A stretch of 64,000 nucleotides of DNA from HKCCE3408 sp038530555 (GTDB taxonomy: Bacteria; Pseudomonadota; Alphaproteobacteria; Rhodobacterales; Rhodobacteraceae): assembly GCA_038530555.1 (NCBI GenBank), contig JBCBCN010000012.1, forward strand, positions 1 through 64,000, read 5' to 3'. The notes beneath the pieces are model-generated. The model searched no databases. It saw only the letters and a program-made list of their open reading frames with translations, and was not told the DNA's origin. A program made the position numbers and the translations under genes. How positions within the stretch are numbered: position 1 is the stretch's first letter; each line of letters starts with the position of its first letter. Of this stretch, positions 34,839 through 43,375 are shown piece after piece.

Positions 34839-35867
34839 TTAATGGCTCTTTCGGTTAAAATCGCGCCAGGTGCGGATCAGGACGGGCGTCAAAAGGATCG
34901 CGACACCCAGGATCGTCAGAACCGAGGTCGCCGCCGCAGAGGACAACGCCCGGGTTTCGCCGCTCAGATCGCTGAGGATGAAGGTGCTTAGCGATTGAGC
35001 ATGGGCCTGGGCTTGAAAGCCGATGATCGGCTCCAGCACGCGGAAATTGTCCATCAGCTGAATGAGCGCCACAAAGGTCACAAGCGGCATCAGATGCGGG
35101 ATGGTGATATAGCGGATCTGCTGCCAGCGGGTGGCGCCGTCAATCTGGGCCGCCTCGATCTGATCCTGCGGCAGGGTCTGCAGCCCTGCGTAAAACACCA
35201 CGAAGGCAAAGGGTGCCGAGGACCAAATTCCATAGATGATCAGGCACAACCACATCAGCGGCGTGGAGGCAAAAACTGATAGCGTCGGATCATCCACCAG
35301 CCAGCTCAGGAATTTGCCCAAAATGCCACGACTGTCGAGCATCCAGGACAACACCAGCGCGCCAATCAGGGGCGTCACGATCATCGGCAACAGCGAGAAA
35401 AAGATCATAAAGCCCTTGAGCGCTCGGTGCAGCGAGTTCACCGCCACCGCGATAGCAAATCCCAGAATGATCAGAAACGGTGTGCAGACAAAGGTATAGG
35501 TCAGTGTGAAGGCCAGGGCGCGGTAGAATGGCAGATCGCTAAGCTCCGAAAGAAAGGCGCCGAAGCTGTCAGTCGTTCGCCAGGCTTCGGCCACTTCGGT
35601 CACGGCCAGACGCCCGCGATTGAGATAAACATCCGCACCGACAAAGCGGCCCATGGGCCGGGCCTCTCGCAGCTCGGCAGTGGCGTCTTGGTCGATGGTT
35701 GTCTCTTCAGTGCAGCGGAAGGGCGTGCAGTTCTCGACCGTGATCAGCACCGGCTCGTGGGGCGCGAACACCGATTGGGTCAGGACCGAGACGATGGGAA
35801 AGAAGATAAAGAGCAGCATCGCCGCCCCAGTGGGCAGGAAGAACCAAAAAAACGTCCGATGCTTCAT
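34839..35867 (-). CDS. Carbohydrate ABC transporter permease, MalF type
   Basis: A 342-residue inner-membrane protein with the EAA motif DQIEAAQIDGATRWQQIRYI near residue 245. After the first helix there is an extra periplasmic loop (about residues 35-105) with two cysteines (ENCTPFRC), longer than usual for CUT1 permeases but shorter than in E. coli MalF. The ribosome site is GGGAGGGG. It is followed directly by the MalG-type permease. Confidence 0.93.
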   Translation of the reverse strand: MKHRTFFWFFLPTGAAMLLFIFFPIVSVLTQSVFAPHEPVLITVENCTPFRCTEETTIDQDATAELREARPMGRFVGADVYLNRGRLAVTEVAEAWRTTDSFGAFLSELSDLPFYRALAFTLTYTFVCTPFLIILGFAIAVAVNSLHRALKGFMIFFSLLPMIVTPLIGALVLSWMLDSRGILGKFLSWLVDDPTLSVFASTPLMWLCLIIYGIWSSAPFAFVVFYAGLQTLPQDQIEAAQIDGATRWQQIRYITIPHLMPLVTFVALIQLMDNFRVLEPIIGFQAQAHAQSLSTFILSDLSGETRALSSAAATSVLTILGVAILLTPVLIRTWRDFNRKSH

Positions 35868-35951
35868 TGCATGTCCCCTCCCGATGCACCGAAAAATCGG
35901 TGCGCGACACCGCTGGCCTCAAAGGGCAATTCGGGTCGCCGAAATCATACC

Positions 35952-36012
35952 GACGGGGGCCGCCCGCCGGTGACGAGAAGGGCGGCGATCTGTGGCGACC
36001 ACCGCCCCCGTC
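35952..36012 (-). other. Stem-loop between the binding-protein and permease genes
   Basis: Nine-base arms GACGGGGGC (35952-35960) and GCCCCCGTC (36004-36012) enclose a smaller CGCCC/GGGCG stem; a separate hairpin GCACCGA/TCGGTGC lies at 35886-35903. Such stems after a binding-protein gene commonly protect its mRNA so that more of it is made than of the permeases. Confidence 0.6.
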
Positions 36013-36018
36013 ACAAGT

Positions 36019-37260
36019 TTACTGCAAGAAACCCTGCTCGCGGGCCGAGGCGATGTAGGCTGCCTCGACATCGGCCAGGGCCTGCTCGGCGCTTTCATTG
36101 CCTTGCATGAAGTCCGACAGCTCATTGCCCAAAGCCGTGTGCATCAGGCCCATGAAGGGCAGCATGGGGTAAGGCGTGGCATTCGATTCCGCCGCCGCAA
36201 AGACACCGACGGCCGCGTCTGTGGGCTCATAGCCCGGGATAAGCCAGACCGCCTGGGTGCGGACCTCTTCATCTTCCATCAGCGCCGGACGGATACCGTT
36301 CATCATCGCCTGAAAGGTGGCCGCGGCCTCTTCGTCGGAGATGTTGGAGGCCACGGTCCAGCCGTCCCACCATAGCGTGGTCGCCGGGGTCTCGCCGCCG
36401 CCCACGGTCATCGGACCGGCGATTGCGAAGCCGTCGATCACGTCCTGGGGCACGCCGTCGGCGGTGACCAAGGTGGCGGCGCGACTGCCCCACATGTTCA
36501 TCAGCGCCACGTTGCCCGCGCGATATTCGGCGTTGGTGGCGTTGCTGTCATGGGTCAGGAAGTCAGGATTCATGTACTCGCTGAGGGCCTTCATCATCTC
36601 AAGCGCGGCAACACCGGCCTCGGAATTGACGTTGGGCGCAGCCGAGCCGGCTTCGAAATGCTCACCGCCAAAGCCGATGAACATATTGTTGAACTCCTGT
36701 GCGAGGTTCCAGCCCGCCGCATAGGCGCCGCCGACCGGGTTGTCCATGATGCCCGCCGCGCGGATCGCTTCGGCAGCCTCAAGCAGCTCCTCATAGGTGG
36801 TGGGCGGCTCGAGACCCACCTGCTCGAGCACGTCGGCGCGATAGACGAGGTGCTGGGCATTGGCCATGAAGGCCACGGCCATGACCTGGCCGTCGATGGT
36901 GATGAGCTGGTTGGAGGCCAGGCCGTCACCATATTCCGCCACCAGATCGTCCAGCGGGCGGATCACGTCTTCGTTGAGCAGCGCGACGATCGAGGAATTG
37001 GCGATGATCGCCGAGGTGTATTCGGCCGGGTTGCCCTGCATGCCGGGCACGTTGATCGACTGATGGTCCGCGGTCAGGTTGGTCGACACGTCGCCGCCCT
37101 GGCATTCCTGCGCGCCGGCGCCGACGGTTTGGATCGCCGGAAATTCATTGCCGACGATCGACACGCGCGCATCGATGGCGCAGGCATGGCCGTCGGCCAT
37201 CGCGGTGGTGCTGGTCAAAAGCGCCATGGCGCCTGCCGCAGCAAAAGATTTAACGTACAT
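36019..37260 (-). CDS. ABC transporter extracellular solute-binding protein
   Basis: A 413-residue periplasmic protein with a signal peptide (about residues 1-22, ending STTAMA). The body shows the CUT1/MalE-like pattern: YRADVLEQVGLEPPTTYEELLEAAEAI near 140, and AAAFWSG-type hinge replaced here by TTLWWDGWTVASNI near 295. Two cysteines near the mature N-terminus may form a disulphide. The ligand is probably a carbohydrate-like compound by family, but none can be named. It is separated from the ATPase gene by 115 bp containing a small hairpin (37355-37370). Confidence 0.92.
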   Translation of the reverse strand: MYVKSFAAAGAMALLTSTTAMADGHACAIDARVSIVGNEFPAIQTVGAGAQECQGGDVSTNLTADHQSINVPGMQGNPAEYTSAIIANSSIVALLNEDVIRPLDDLVAEYGDGLASNQLITIDGQVMAVAFMANAQHLVYRADVLEQVGLEPPTTYEELLEAAEAIRAAGIMDNPVGGAYAAGWNLAQEFNNMFIGFGGEHFEAGSAAPNVNSEAGVAALEMMKALSEYMNPDFLTHDSNATNAEYRAGNVALMNMWGSRAATLVTADGVPQDVIDGFAIAGPMTVGGGETPATTLWWDGWTVASNISDEEAAATFQAMMNGIRPALMEDEEVRTQAVWLIPGYEPTDAAVGVFAAAESNATPYPMLPFMGLMHTALGNELSDFMQGNESAEQALADVEAAYIASAREQGFLQ

Positions 37261-37375
37261 CTATGGTCTCTCCCAGTTGATTATCGAGCGCGTCACTCTC
37301 CTGTTGCGCGCCCTGCTTTGCCCCCGTCCCGCGCCCGAGCTAGGGGGCGGCTGGAGGCCTTGTGAGGCCTGGTGA

Positions 37376-38425
37376 TCAGGCCCCGATCCGTGCCCCCGTT
37401 TCCGCGTCGAAGAGGTGGCAGTGCTCGCTGGGCACATGGATCGACACAGTGTCGTCGATCTCTGCCCGGAAGGTCTTGTCGGTCTTGGCGCTGACGAGCG
37501 CCCCGGCGATGCGCACGCTGACCATGGTGGCCTCACCCAACAGCTCGAGCGTGTAAATCGGAGCGGTGATCGCGCCACCGGTTGCGGTCACGGTTGCATC
37601 TTCGGCGCGGAAGCCCAGGGTCACGGGGCCGTCCGGCCCGCTCAGGCCATGCACCTCGGCCCCCTCGGCCCGGAACACACCGCCCGAGAGCTCGCCTTCG
37701 ACCAGGTTCATGGCCGGGTTGCCGATAAAGCTCGCCACGAAAGTGTTGGCGGGGTTGTCGTAGATCTCGGTGGGGGAACCCACCTGTTGCACCACGCCGC
37801 CATTCATCACCACGACCCGGTCCGCCAAGGTCATCGCTTCGATTTGGTCATGGGTCACATAGATCGTCGTCACCTTAAGCTCATGGCTGAGGTTTTTGAT
37901 CTGCGCCCGGGTCGAGACGCGAAGCTTGGCGTCGAGGTTCGACAGCGGCTCATCCATCAAGAATACCTGCGGCTGGCGCACGATGGCGCGGGCCAGGGCC
38001 ACGCGCTGGCGCTGACCACCCGACAGCTCGGCCGGTTTACGGTGCAGAAACGGCTCAAGCTCGACCATCGCCGCGGCGCGCATCACGCGCTCATCATGGC
38101 TAGCCGGATCCACTTTGCGCACTTTGAGCGGAAAGCGGATGTTCTCGTAGACGTTCATGTTCGGGTAGAGGCCGTAGCTCTGGAACACCATGGCGATGTC
38201 GCGGTCCTTAGGCTCCAGATCGTTGACAACATCCGCGCCGATCGCGATCTCACCCTCGGTCGGGTCTTCAAGGCCTGCGATCATCCGCATGGTGGTGGTC
38301 TTGCCGCAGCCTGAGGGCCCGAGCAGGACGAGAAACTCCTCATCCGCGATGGTCAGGTCGAAATTGTCGACCCCCACGAAACTGCCCCACCGTTTCGAGA
38401 CATTCCGCAATTCGATCTGCGCCAT
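37376..38425 (-). CDS. ABC transporter ATPase, MalK/UgpC type
   Basis: A 349-residue ATPase with Walker A GPSGCGKTT, Q-loop MVFQSYGLYPNMNV, signature LSGGQRQRVALARA, Walker B VFLMDEPLSNLDA and switch His (VTHDQIEAM). The C-terminal third is the TOBE/OB regulatory domain of the MalK/UgpC group. The ATG at 38425 has AGGGGGAA upstream; the frame opens to 38473 without support. It is first in the transporter operon, ATPase, binding protein, permease, permease. Confidence 0.95.
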   Translation of the reverse strand: MAQIELRNVSKRWGSFVGVDNFDLTIADEEFLVLLGPSGCGKTTTMRMIAGLEDPTEGEIAIGADVVNDLEPKDRDIAMVFQSYGLYPNMNVYENIRFPLKVRKVDPASHDERVMRAAAMVELEPFLHRKPAELSGGQRQRVALARAIVRQPQVFLMDEPLSNLDAKLRVSTRAQIKNLSHELKVTTIYVTHDQIEAMTLADRVVVMNGGVVQQVGSPTEIYDNPANTFVASFIGNPAMNLVEGELSGGVFRAEGAEVHGLSGPDGPVTLGFRAEDATVTATGGAITAPIYTLELLGEATMVSVRIAGALVSAKTDKTFRAEIDDTVSIHVPSEHCHLFDAETGARIGA

Positions 38426-38594
38426 CCGCTTCCCCCTTGCTTTGCCCGCCGCAGCGCGCCACCGCGCCAACAACCCGTCCCGCGATTAATGCCGCGGCAT
38501 GGCCAGAGCGCAATGCGTAAAATGCCTTGGCAACGCCATCTTGCGCCCTGCTCGAAAGACGATAAGCTTCAAAACGTGAAGGCGGCAAGTGATT

Positions 38595-38612
38595 TTTGCA
38601 TACGCATGCAAA
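38595..38612. promoter_or_regulatory. LacI-type operator between the transporter operon and the divergent SnoaL gene
   Basis: The sequence TTTGCATACGCATGCAAA differs at one base from the palindrome at 33623-33640; an additional T and A extend the symmetry to 38594-38613. It is 37 bp before the ATG of the + strand SnoaL gene and about 170 bp before the ATPase start, so one site may control both directions. Confidence 0.75.
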
Positions 38613-38649
38613 ATGTCGAGTGCGCCACCGAAATTACGATGAGACAACC

Positions 38650-39678
38650 ATGCTGAACGCCACAAAAACCAGCACCGATCTGCAAGACGCCAAACGCATT
38701 GTCCTGGAAGCGCAACTTGCGCTCGACACTGCGCCGCCCACCCTACTGAGGGAAGCATTGTCGCGCCATGTCGCCGACGATTACTTTTGGCGCGGGATGC
38801 ATCCCTTCAACGAACAACACGGCGCCGAGGCGGTCGCGACCGCGTTCTGGCAGCCCATGCACCATGCGCTCACTGGCTTCCAGCGCCGGATGAGCGTCTT
38901 TTTCGCGGGCACAGCCGTCACCGGGCCCAAGGCGGAAACCTGGGTGGCGCAGATGGGGCATTTCATGGGGCTTTTCGATCAGCCCTTCTTGCATATCCGC
39001 CCGACGCGGAAATTGGTGCTTCTTCGTTATGCTGAATTTCACCGGATCGAAGACGGGCGCATCGCGGAAAGCGCGCTTTTTATCGATATCCCGGAATTGA
39101 TGCTCCAAGCGGGTCTGCAGCCCTTCCCGACACCGACCGGCGTGCATATCAGCCAACCGGGGCCAGCGCCGCAGACAGGCCTGATGTTCGACGCGCAGGT
39201 GCCCGAGGAAGGTGCCGAAACGCTCGACCTAATCGAAGCTATGATGAGCGATCTGGGCAACTGGGACCTTGGCCTCCCTCTGACCGAGGAATTGGCCCGG
39301 ACTTGGGATCCGCAGATGCTGTGGTGGGGGCCTGTCGGGATCGGTGCGACCTACACGATCCCGCGCTATGCCGAGCAGCATGCCGGCCCGTTCCGCGCCT
39401 CTTTTGCCGACCGAGACTTCAAAGGCCACCGGGCGCGCCTAGCCGAGGGGATGTATGGCGGCTTTTTCGGCTGGCCGAATTTTACTGCGCGCCCGACCGG
39501 AGGGTTCATGGGAATGCCGGCCACGGACAAGTCAGGGCCGTTTCGCGTGGTCGACATCTATCGCCGCGACCGCGACCGCCTCGTGGAGAACTGGATCTTT
39601 ATAGACCTGCTGCATTTCTGGTCGGAACAGGGCGTAGATATTCTAGGCCGCACCACCGGCATCAGCGAGTCGGCCTGA
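38650..39678 (+). CDS. Two-domain SnoaL/NTF2-like protein
   Basis: A 342-residue protein with two NTF2-like domains (about residues 15-165 and 195-335). It is a paralogue of the protein at 29145-30194, sharing IDIPELMLQAG, WWGPVGIGATYTIP, FGWPNFTARPTG and ENWIFIDLLHFW. The ATG at 38650 lies 37 bp after the operator. It is transcribed away from the ABC transporter operon and completes the regulon. Confidence 0.78.
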   Translation: MLNATKTSTDLQDAKRIVLEAQLALDTAPPTLLREALSRHVADDYFWRGMHPFNEQHGAEAVATAFWQPMHHALTGFQRRMSVFFAGTAVTGPKAETWVAQMGHFMGLFDQPFLHIRPTRKLVLLRYAEFHRIEDGRIAESALFIDIPELMLQAGLQPFPTPTGVHISQPGPAPQTGLMFDAQVPEEGAETLDLIEAMMSDLGNWDLGLPLTEELARTWDPQMLWWGPVGIGATYTIPRYAEQHAGPFRASFADRDFKGHRARLAEGMYGGFFGWPNFTARPTGGFMGMPATDKSGPFRVVDIYRRDRDRLVENWIFIDLLHFWSEQGVDILGRTTGISESA

Positions 39679-39993
39679 CGCGCCAAGCCCAAACTCATCG
39701 CAGGGTTACGCCACATTTCCAGTTTCCCGGATAAGCGTAACCTTTTGTTAACCAAGTTATTGTCGCGCATTCGGCAACTATTCTCGCGCATTCACAGGGC
39801 TTGAGCAGACGACCGCCTTCGAAGGTGGAGCATAAATTATTGTTTTTGCTTATCTTTTATTGAGCCGTGTCAGATTCAGATAATCGGCCCGAATTGGCGG
39901 AAATTCGACAATGCCCTGCCGCAGTTTTGCCAGAAAACCCGAGCAATTCTTAAGGCCAAAGTCAGACACACACCTTTGATTAAGGACCGAAAG
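39679..39993. other. 315-bp intergenic region
   Basis: No gene seen. It holds a terminator-like hairpin (39704-39746), two TCGCGCATTC direct repeats 21 bp apart (39763-39772 and 39784-39793) and an inverted repeat CGAATT/AATTCG (39890-39907). Confidence 0.6.
39704..39746 (+). terminator. Terminator-like hairpin after the + strand SnoaL gene
   Basis: Perfect arms GGTTACGC (39704-39711) and GCGTAACC (39735-39742) are followed by TTTTGTT. The 23-base loop is long, so efficiency is uncertain. Confidence 0.5.
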
Positions 39994-40467
39994 ATGCGCA
40001 TGTTGCCCCGCACCACGATCCTGGCCGTTGCTGCCGCTCTAACCGCCTCCACTGCTTTCGCCGAGGATGGCGCTGAAAGCGGCGTTATTTTCGAGAACTC
40101 CCTGGGGACCGAGACCGGGAGCTTCAGCGAGCTTCAGACCGCCGAGCATAGCCTGGATGTTCTGCACGCCACCTGGCAGATCGCCTACACCGCCTATTCG
40201 GATGCGCTCCATGGCTATGAGGGCCGCAACCCGGCCGAGATCCGCGCCGATCTGGACGCAGCACCGAGCGAAGCGCTCCATGATGAACTGCGTGACGCCA
40301 TCATTTTTGAAGCTGAAGTCGCGGCATTGCTCGATGCGTCGAACGACGCCGCTGCGGCCTATGAAGCGTCGCTCATCCAGAGCAACGTCGTGATCTTGTC
40401 AGCCGCTGAGCCGCAACCGCTGAGCGACGAGGCCATCGAGACGCTGACCGCGTTTCTGGCCGAGTAA
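39994..40467 (+). CDS. Small exported protein of unknown function
   Basis: A 157-residue protein with a signal peptide (about residues 1-23, ending STAFA). The mature part is acidic and helix-rich (TAEHSLDVLHATWQIAYTAY, AIIFEAEVAALLDASNDAA), with no cysteines. The ATG at 39994 has AAGGA upstream; a TTG six codons earlier is also possible. I do not recognise the family. Confidence 0.65.
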   Translation: MRMLPRTTILAVAAALTASTAFAEDGAESGVIFENSLGTETGSFSELQTAEHSLDVLHATWQIAYTAYSDALHGYEGRNPAEIRADLDAAPSEALHDELRDAIIFEAEVAALLDASNDAAAAYEASLIQSNVVILSAAEPQPLSDEAIETLTAFLAE

Positions 40468-40502
40468 GGCCAACGCCTTTATCGCGGGTCGCCTGAGCGG
40501 CC

Positions 40503-41174
40503 TCACTCATCTATCACGAGGGGCTCGACCAGGTCGGGCCCCTCTGCTTTGTTGGAATTGACCTGCCGGTCAACGCGGTGCACGCGGTAAAATCCGTCCG
40601 GCGCAGGCTGCATCAGGGGCGCGGCGGGGCTGTCGGTTTCGCCCAGCCAAGTGGCCCAGTCCTCAGGCGCGAGCGCCAGGGGCTCACGGTGGTGAAGTCG
40701 CGCCATTTCCGGCCCGGCGCCAATCGTCACCACGGCGCAAGTGGTCCAGGCTTCCTCACCTCGGCTCCAATCCTGCCAGATGCCGCCCAAGACAAGCGGT
40801 GCGCCCGAAGCCGGTGTGAAGTACCAAGGCAGGCGATTGTCTTCTTCGTCCTTGGTCCATTCGTAAAACCCCGTCGCCGCGATTAGGCAGCGCCGGCTGC
40901 GGACGGCCTGACGAAAGGCGGGCTTGTCGGCGACCGTCTCGCCACGGGCATTGATCAGAAGCGGGCCATCGCGGTGGGTTTTGTACCAATGCGGCAGGAA
41001 GCCCCAACGCATGGCCCCCAAACGCCGCTGACCGCCATCGCTGTGGACAGTCACAACAGGCTGCGTGGGGCAGATGTTAAAGCGCGGGCCCGTCGGCAGA
41101 TCGTTGTCCGGACGGGCATCGAACAGACGGGCCAGCGCGTCATTGGGATGGGTCAGGGTCATACGGCCGCACAT
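40503..41174 (-). CDS. SOS response-associated peptidase (SRAP, YedK/HMCES family)
   Basis: A 223-residue protein that crosslinks to abasic sites in single-stranded DNA through Cys2, shielding them. The MCGR N-terminus, NARGE (Asn near 75), GFYEW (catalytic Glu near 106) and the His of LHHREP near 160 are all present. The Met usual after that Arg is replaced by Glu. It stands alone; no LexA site was recognised upstream. Confidence 0.92.
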   Translation of the reverse strand: MCGRMTLTHPNDALARLFDARPDNDLPTGPRFNICPTQPVVTVHSDGGQRRLGAMRWGFLPHWYKTHRDGPLLINARGETVADKPAFRQAVRSRRCLIAATGFYEWTKDEEDNRLPWYFTPASGAPLVLGGIWQDWSRGEEAWTTCAVVTIGAGPEMARLHHREPLALAPEDWATWLGETDSPAAPLMQPAPDGFYRVHRVDRQVNSNKAEGPDLVEPLVIDE

Positions 41175-41238
41175 GCAGCTTCCCCTACCCGCTCAACGAT
41201 GCTGGGTAAACGGCAGGGGGATTGTTAGCCGCCCCGCC

Positions 41239-41403
41239 TTAGCCACCATAGACCGCGCGGTGGGCAATCTTTTCGGCGTCGCCGCGGTAAATATCGAGAT
41301 CGAGGGCCGTGTCGAGCGACATGGCGCGCAATTCGGCCACGGTGCGGCGGTAAGCGCTGCGGCGGGCCATCGAATGGCGCATGCGGGAGATCAGAGGTGT
41401 CAT
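41239..41403 (-). CDS. DUF1127 (YjiS-like) small protein
   Basis: A 54-residue basic protein with the DUF1127 pattern: RRTVAELRAMS, DLDIYRGD, KIAHRAVYGG. The ATG at 41403 is preceded by AAAGGAG; the frame opens to 41451 without a ribosome site. Members in alphaproteobacteria are small regulators linked to phosphate, RNA turnover or growth phase; no specific role can be given here. Confidence 0.85.
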   Translation of the reverse strand: MTPLISRMRHSMARRSAYRRTVAELRAMSLDTALDLDIYRGDAEKIAHRAVYGG

Positions 41404-41740
41404 TTTTGGCTCCTTTGCGTGGTTTAGCTCGGCTCGCCGCCCCTCCCTCAAGCGGGCGCGCCGTGGTGATATGAAGCGCTGTCGCGCGATGTGTTCGTGG
41501 TGCTATATCGCGCTTCATGTTTGCGCTAACTTCATGGCCCCAAATTAGTAAAACTCCGGTAACGGTGAACCCGCTTGTTCGGAATGTCCGGCTTGCAGCT
41601 TTTGCATGGCTGCATGCGAGACCGCGCCCGTTCCTATGTCTACAATCAGCGCCTGAAAGTAGACGTCGAGGCGGTCAAAGCCGCCAAGTGCCCAGTGGAT
41701 CTTGACCTATGCTGCGATACGCGGCACCACCCCGCGCGAG
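41404..41740. other. 337-bp region between DUF1127 and DUF952 genes
   Basis: No certain gene. It contains an inverted repeat ATGAAGCGC/GCGCTTCAT (41471-41479 and 41510-41518) upstream of the DUF1127 gene. A 46-codon reading frame (41614-41754) with coding-like composition overlaps the DUF952 start. Confidence 0.45.
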
Positions 41741-42082
41741 ATGAGGGTGTTTAAAGTTTTGCGAGTTGAAGAATGGGCCGAGCTATGCGCTTCGGGCACG
41801 AGCGCCGGGGCGGCTATCGACCGGGTCGACGGTTACGTGCATTTCTCCACCGCTGCACAATTGACCGAGACACTGGCGCGGCACTTTGCAGGGGAAGGTT
41901 CGCTGATTTTGCTGAGCCGTGAGAGCGAGGCAGAGCCTGCCATGACCTGGGAGCCGTCACGCGGCGGGGCCCTTTTTCCGCATCTCTACGCGCCACTGAA
42001 GCTTTCTGATCTTACGGATCTGGGTGAGATCGGCTGGGACGGTAGCGGCCATAATTTGCCCGAGGGCTGGAACGATGTTTGA
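41741..42082 (+). CDS. DUF952 family protein
   Basis: A 113-residue protein of the DUF952 family, recognised by FKVLRVEEWAELCASG, DGYVHFSTAAQLTETL and FPHLYAPLKLSDL. The family is related to ADP-ribosyltransferase-like folds but has no assigned role. The ATG at 41741 fits the family start; the frame opens to 41702. It overlaps pyrD by eight bases, so the two are probably co-translated, as is common in Rhodobacteraceae. Confidence 0.85.
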   Translation: MRVFKVLRVEEWAELCASGTSAGAAIDRVDGYVHFSTAAQLTETLARHFAGEGSLILLSRESEAEPAMTWEPSRGGALFPHLYAPLKLSDLTDLGEIGWDGSGHNLPEGWNDV

Positions 42083-43148
42083 ACGCTTCGGGCTCACGAT
42101 CCTTCGGCGCCTAGACCCCGAGCGCAGCCACGATCTGGCGATCCAGGCTTTGCGTGCGGGACTGGGCCCACGACCGGGCCCGGCCCAGGGAGACAGATTG
42201 GCAATCCGCGTGGCGGGAATGGACCTGGCCAATCCAATCGGCTTGGCCGCTGGGTTCGACAAGAACGCCGAGGCGATCGGCCCGCTGAGGCGCGCGGGCT
42301 TTGGATTTTTGGAAGTGGGCGCGGCCACGCCCGAAGCCCAGCCTGGAAATAGCAAACCGCGGCTCTTTCGGCTGACCGAGGACGGAGCCGCGATCAATCG
42401 CTTTGGCTTTAACAATGATGGGATGGAGCGTATCGCCGGTCGACTGACGAAGGCGCGCGAGGCGGCAGTTGGGGCTGAGAGAGCCGTTCCCGTGGGCCTC
42501 AACCTGGGCGCTAACAAAGACAGCGCGGATCGCGCGGGAGATTACGCCCGCGTGCTGGCGCGCTGCGGGGCGTCTGTGGATTTCGCTACGGTTAATGTAA
42601 GCTCCCCCAACACTGAGAAACTGCGCGATTTGCAGGGAGCCGCGGCGCTCCGCGAACTGCTAGAGCGTGTCATGCAGGCCCGCGCCGAGCACGCGCCAGC
42701 CTGTCGTGTCTTTCTCAAGATCGCGCCGGATCTGAACGAGGATGAGCTGGGCGCGCTGGCCGAGACGGCCTTGGCCAGCGGCATTGACGGGCTGATCGCC
42801 ACCAACACCACGCTGGCGCGCGACGGGCTTGCCTCTCGGCATCGGGGCGAGGCCGGAGGTCTGTCCGGACGCCCGCTGTTTGAGCGATCCACGCGGGTGC
42901 TTGCGCAGCTTTCCGAGATGACCGACGGGCGGTTGCCCTTGATCGGCGTCGGCGGGGTATCGAGCGCGGCGGAGGCCTATGCGAAGATCTGTGCCGGGGC
43001 CTCGGCGGTGCAACTTTACACCGCGCTGGTCTATGGCGGTATGGGCCTGGTGACGCGCATGGCCCACGACCTCGACGAGCGCCTGGCGCAGGACGGCTAT
43101 GGCTCGCTGGCCATGGCGGTGGCGTCGCGGCGCGGCGATTGGCTGTGA
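42075..43148 (+). CDS. pyrD: Dihydroorotate dehydrogenase (quinone), class 2
   Basis: A 357-residue membrane-associated FMN enzyme that oxidises dihydroorotate to orotate in pyrimidine synthesis, using quinone. The N-terminal amphipathic region (FERFGLTILRRLDPERSHD) is the class 2 membrane anchor. FMN and substrate residues are seen in GLAAGFDKNAEA, INRFGFNNDG, and the catalytic Ser in NVSSPNT near 176. GVGGVSSAAEAYAKICAGAS and QLYTALVYGG bind the phosphate. The ATG at 42075 overlaps the DUF952 gene. Confidence 0.96.
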   Translation: MFERFGLTILRRLDPERSHDLAIQALRAGLGPRPGPAQGDRLAIRVAGMDLANPIGLAAGFDKNAEAIGPLRRAGFGFLEVGAATPEAQPGNSKPRLFRLTEDGAAINRFGFNNDGMERIAGRLTKAREAAVGAERAVPVGLNLGANKDSADRAGDYARVLARCGASVDFATVNVSSPNTEKLRDLQGAAALRELLERVMQARAEHAPACRVFLKIAPDLNEDELGALAETALASGIDGLIATNTTLARDGLASRHRGEAGGLSGRPLFERSTRVLAQLSEMTDGRLPLIGVGGVSSAAEAYAKICAGASAVQLYTALVYGGMGLVTRMAHDLDERLAQDGYGSLAMAVASRRGDWL

Positions 43149-43186
43149 TCTAAGTGCATGGCGGCACCGGGATGGATTTTGACTGC

Positions 43187-43223
43187 GGGGGGCCAGCCCC
43201 CCGGGATATTTCTGCGACAAAGA
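43187..43223 (+). repeat. Hairpin plus GGGATATTTCTGCGA element after pyrD
   Basis: A GC-only hairpin with 7-bp arms GGGGGGC and GCCCCCC (43187-43202) is followed by GGGATATTTCTGCGACAAAG (43203-43222). It is 39 bp after the pyrD stop and has the same order and motif as the element at 33682-33729. Confidence 0.65.
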
Positions 43224-43375
43224 GCTCGAAACGGTGCAGCGTTGGCTGCCAAGAGCATAGCGTTTGAGACCATGACGGGCGGAGCCCTGTGGGGAGCGGA
43301 CATTGCCCTGAAGACAGTCCAGCTTTAATTCGCAGATGCACCGCGTTTGAGCTGAGGACCGGCGGAGCTCGCGCT

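Noticed and set aside
37355..37370. AGGCCT-TGTG-AGGCCT hairpin after the ATPase gene as a terminator
   Set aside because: The stem is only 6 bp and no U-run follows; the binding-protein gene is probably on the same transcript.
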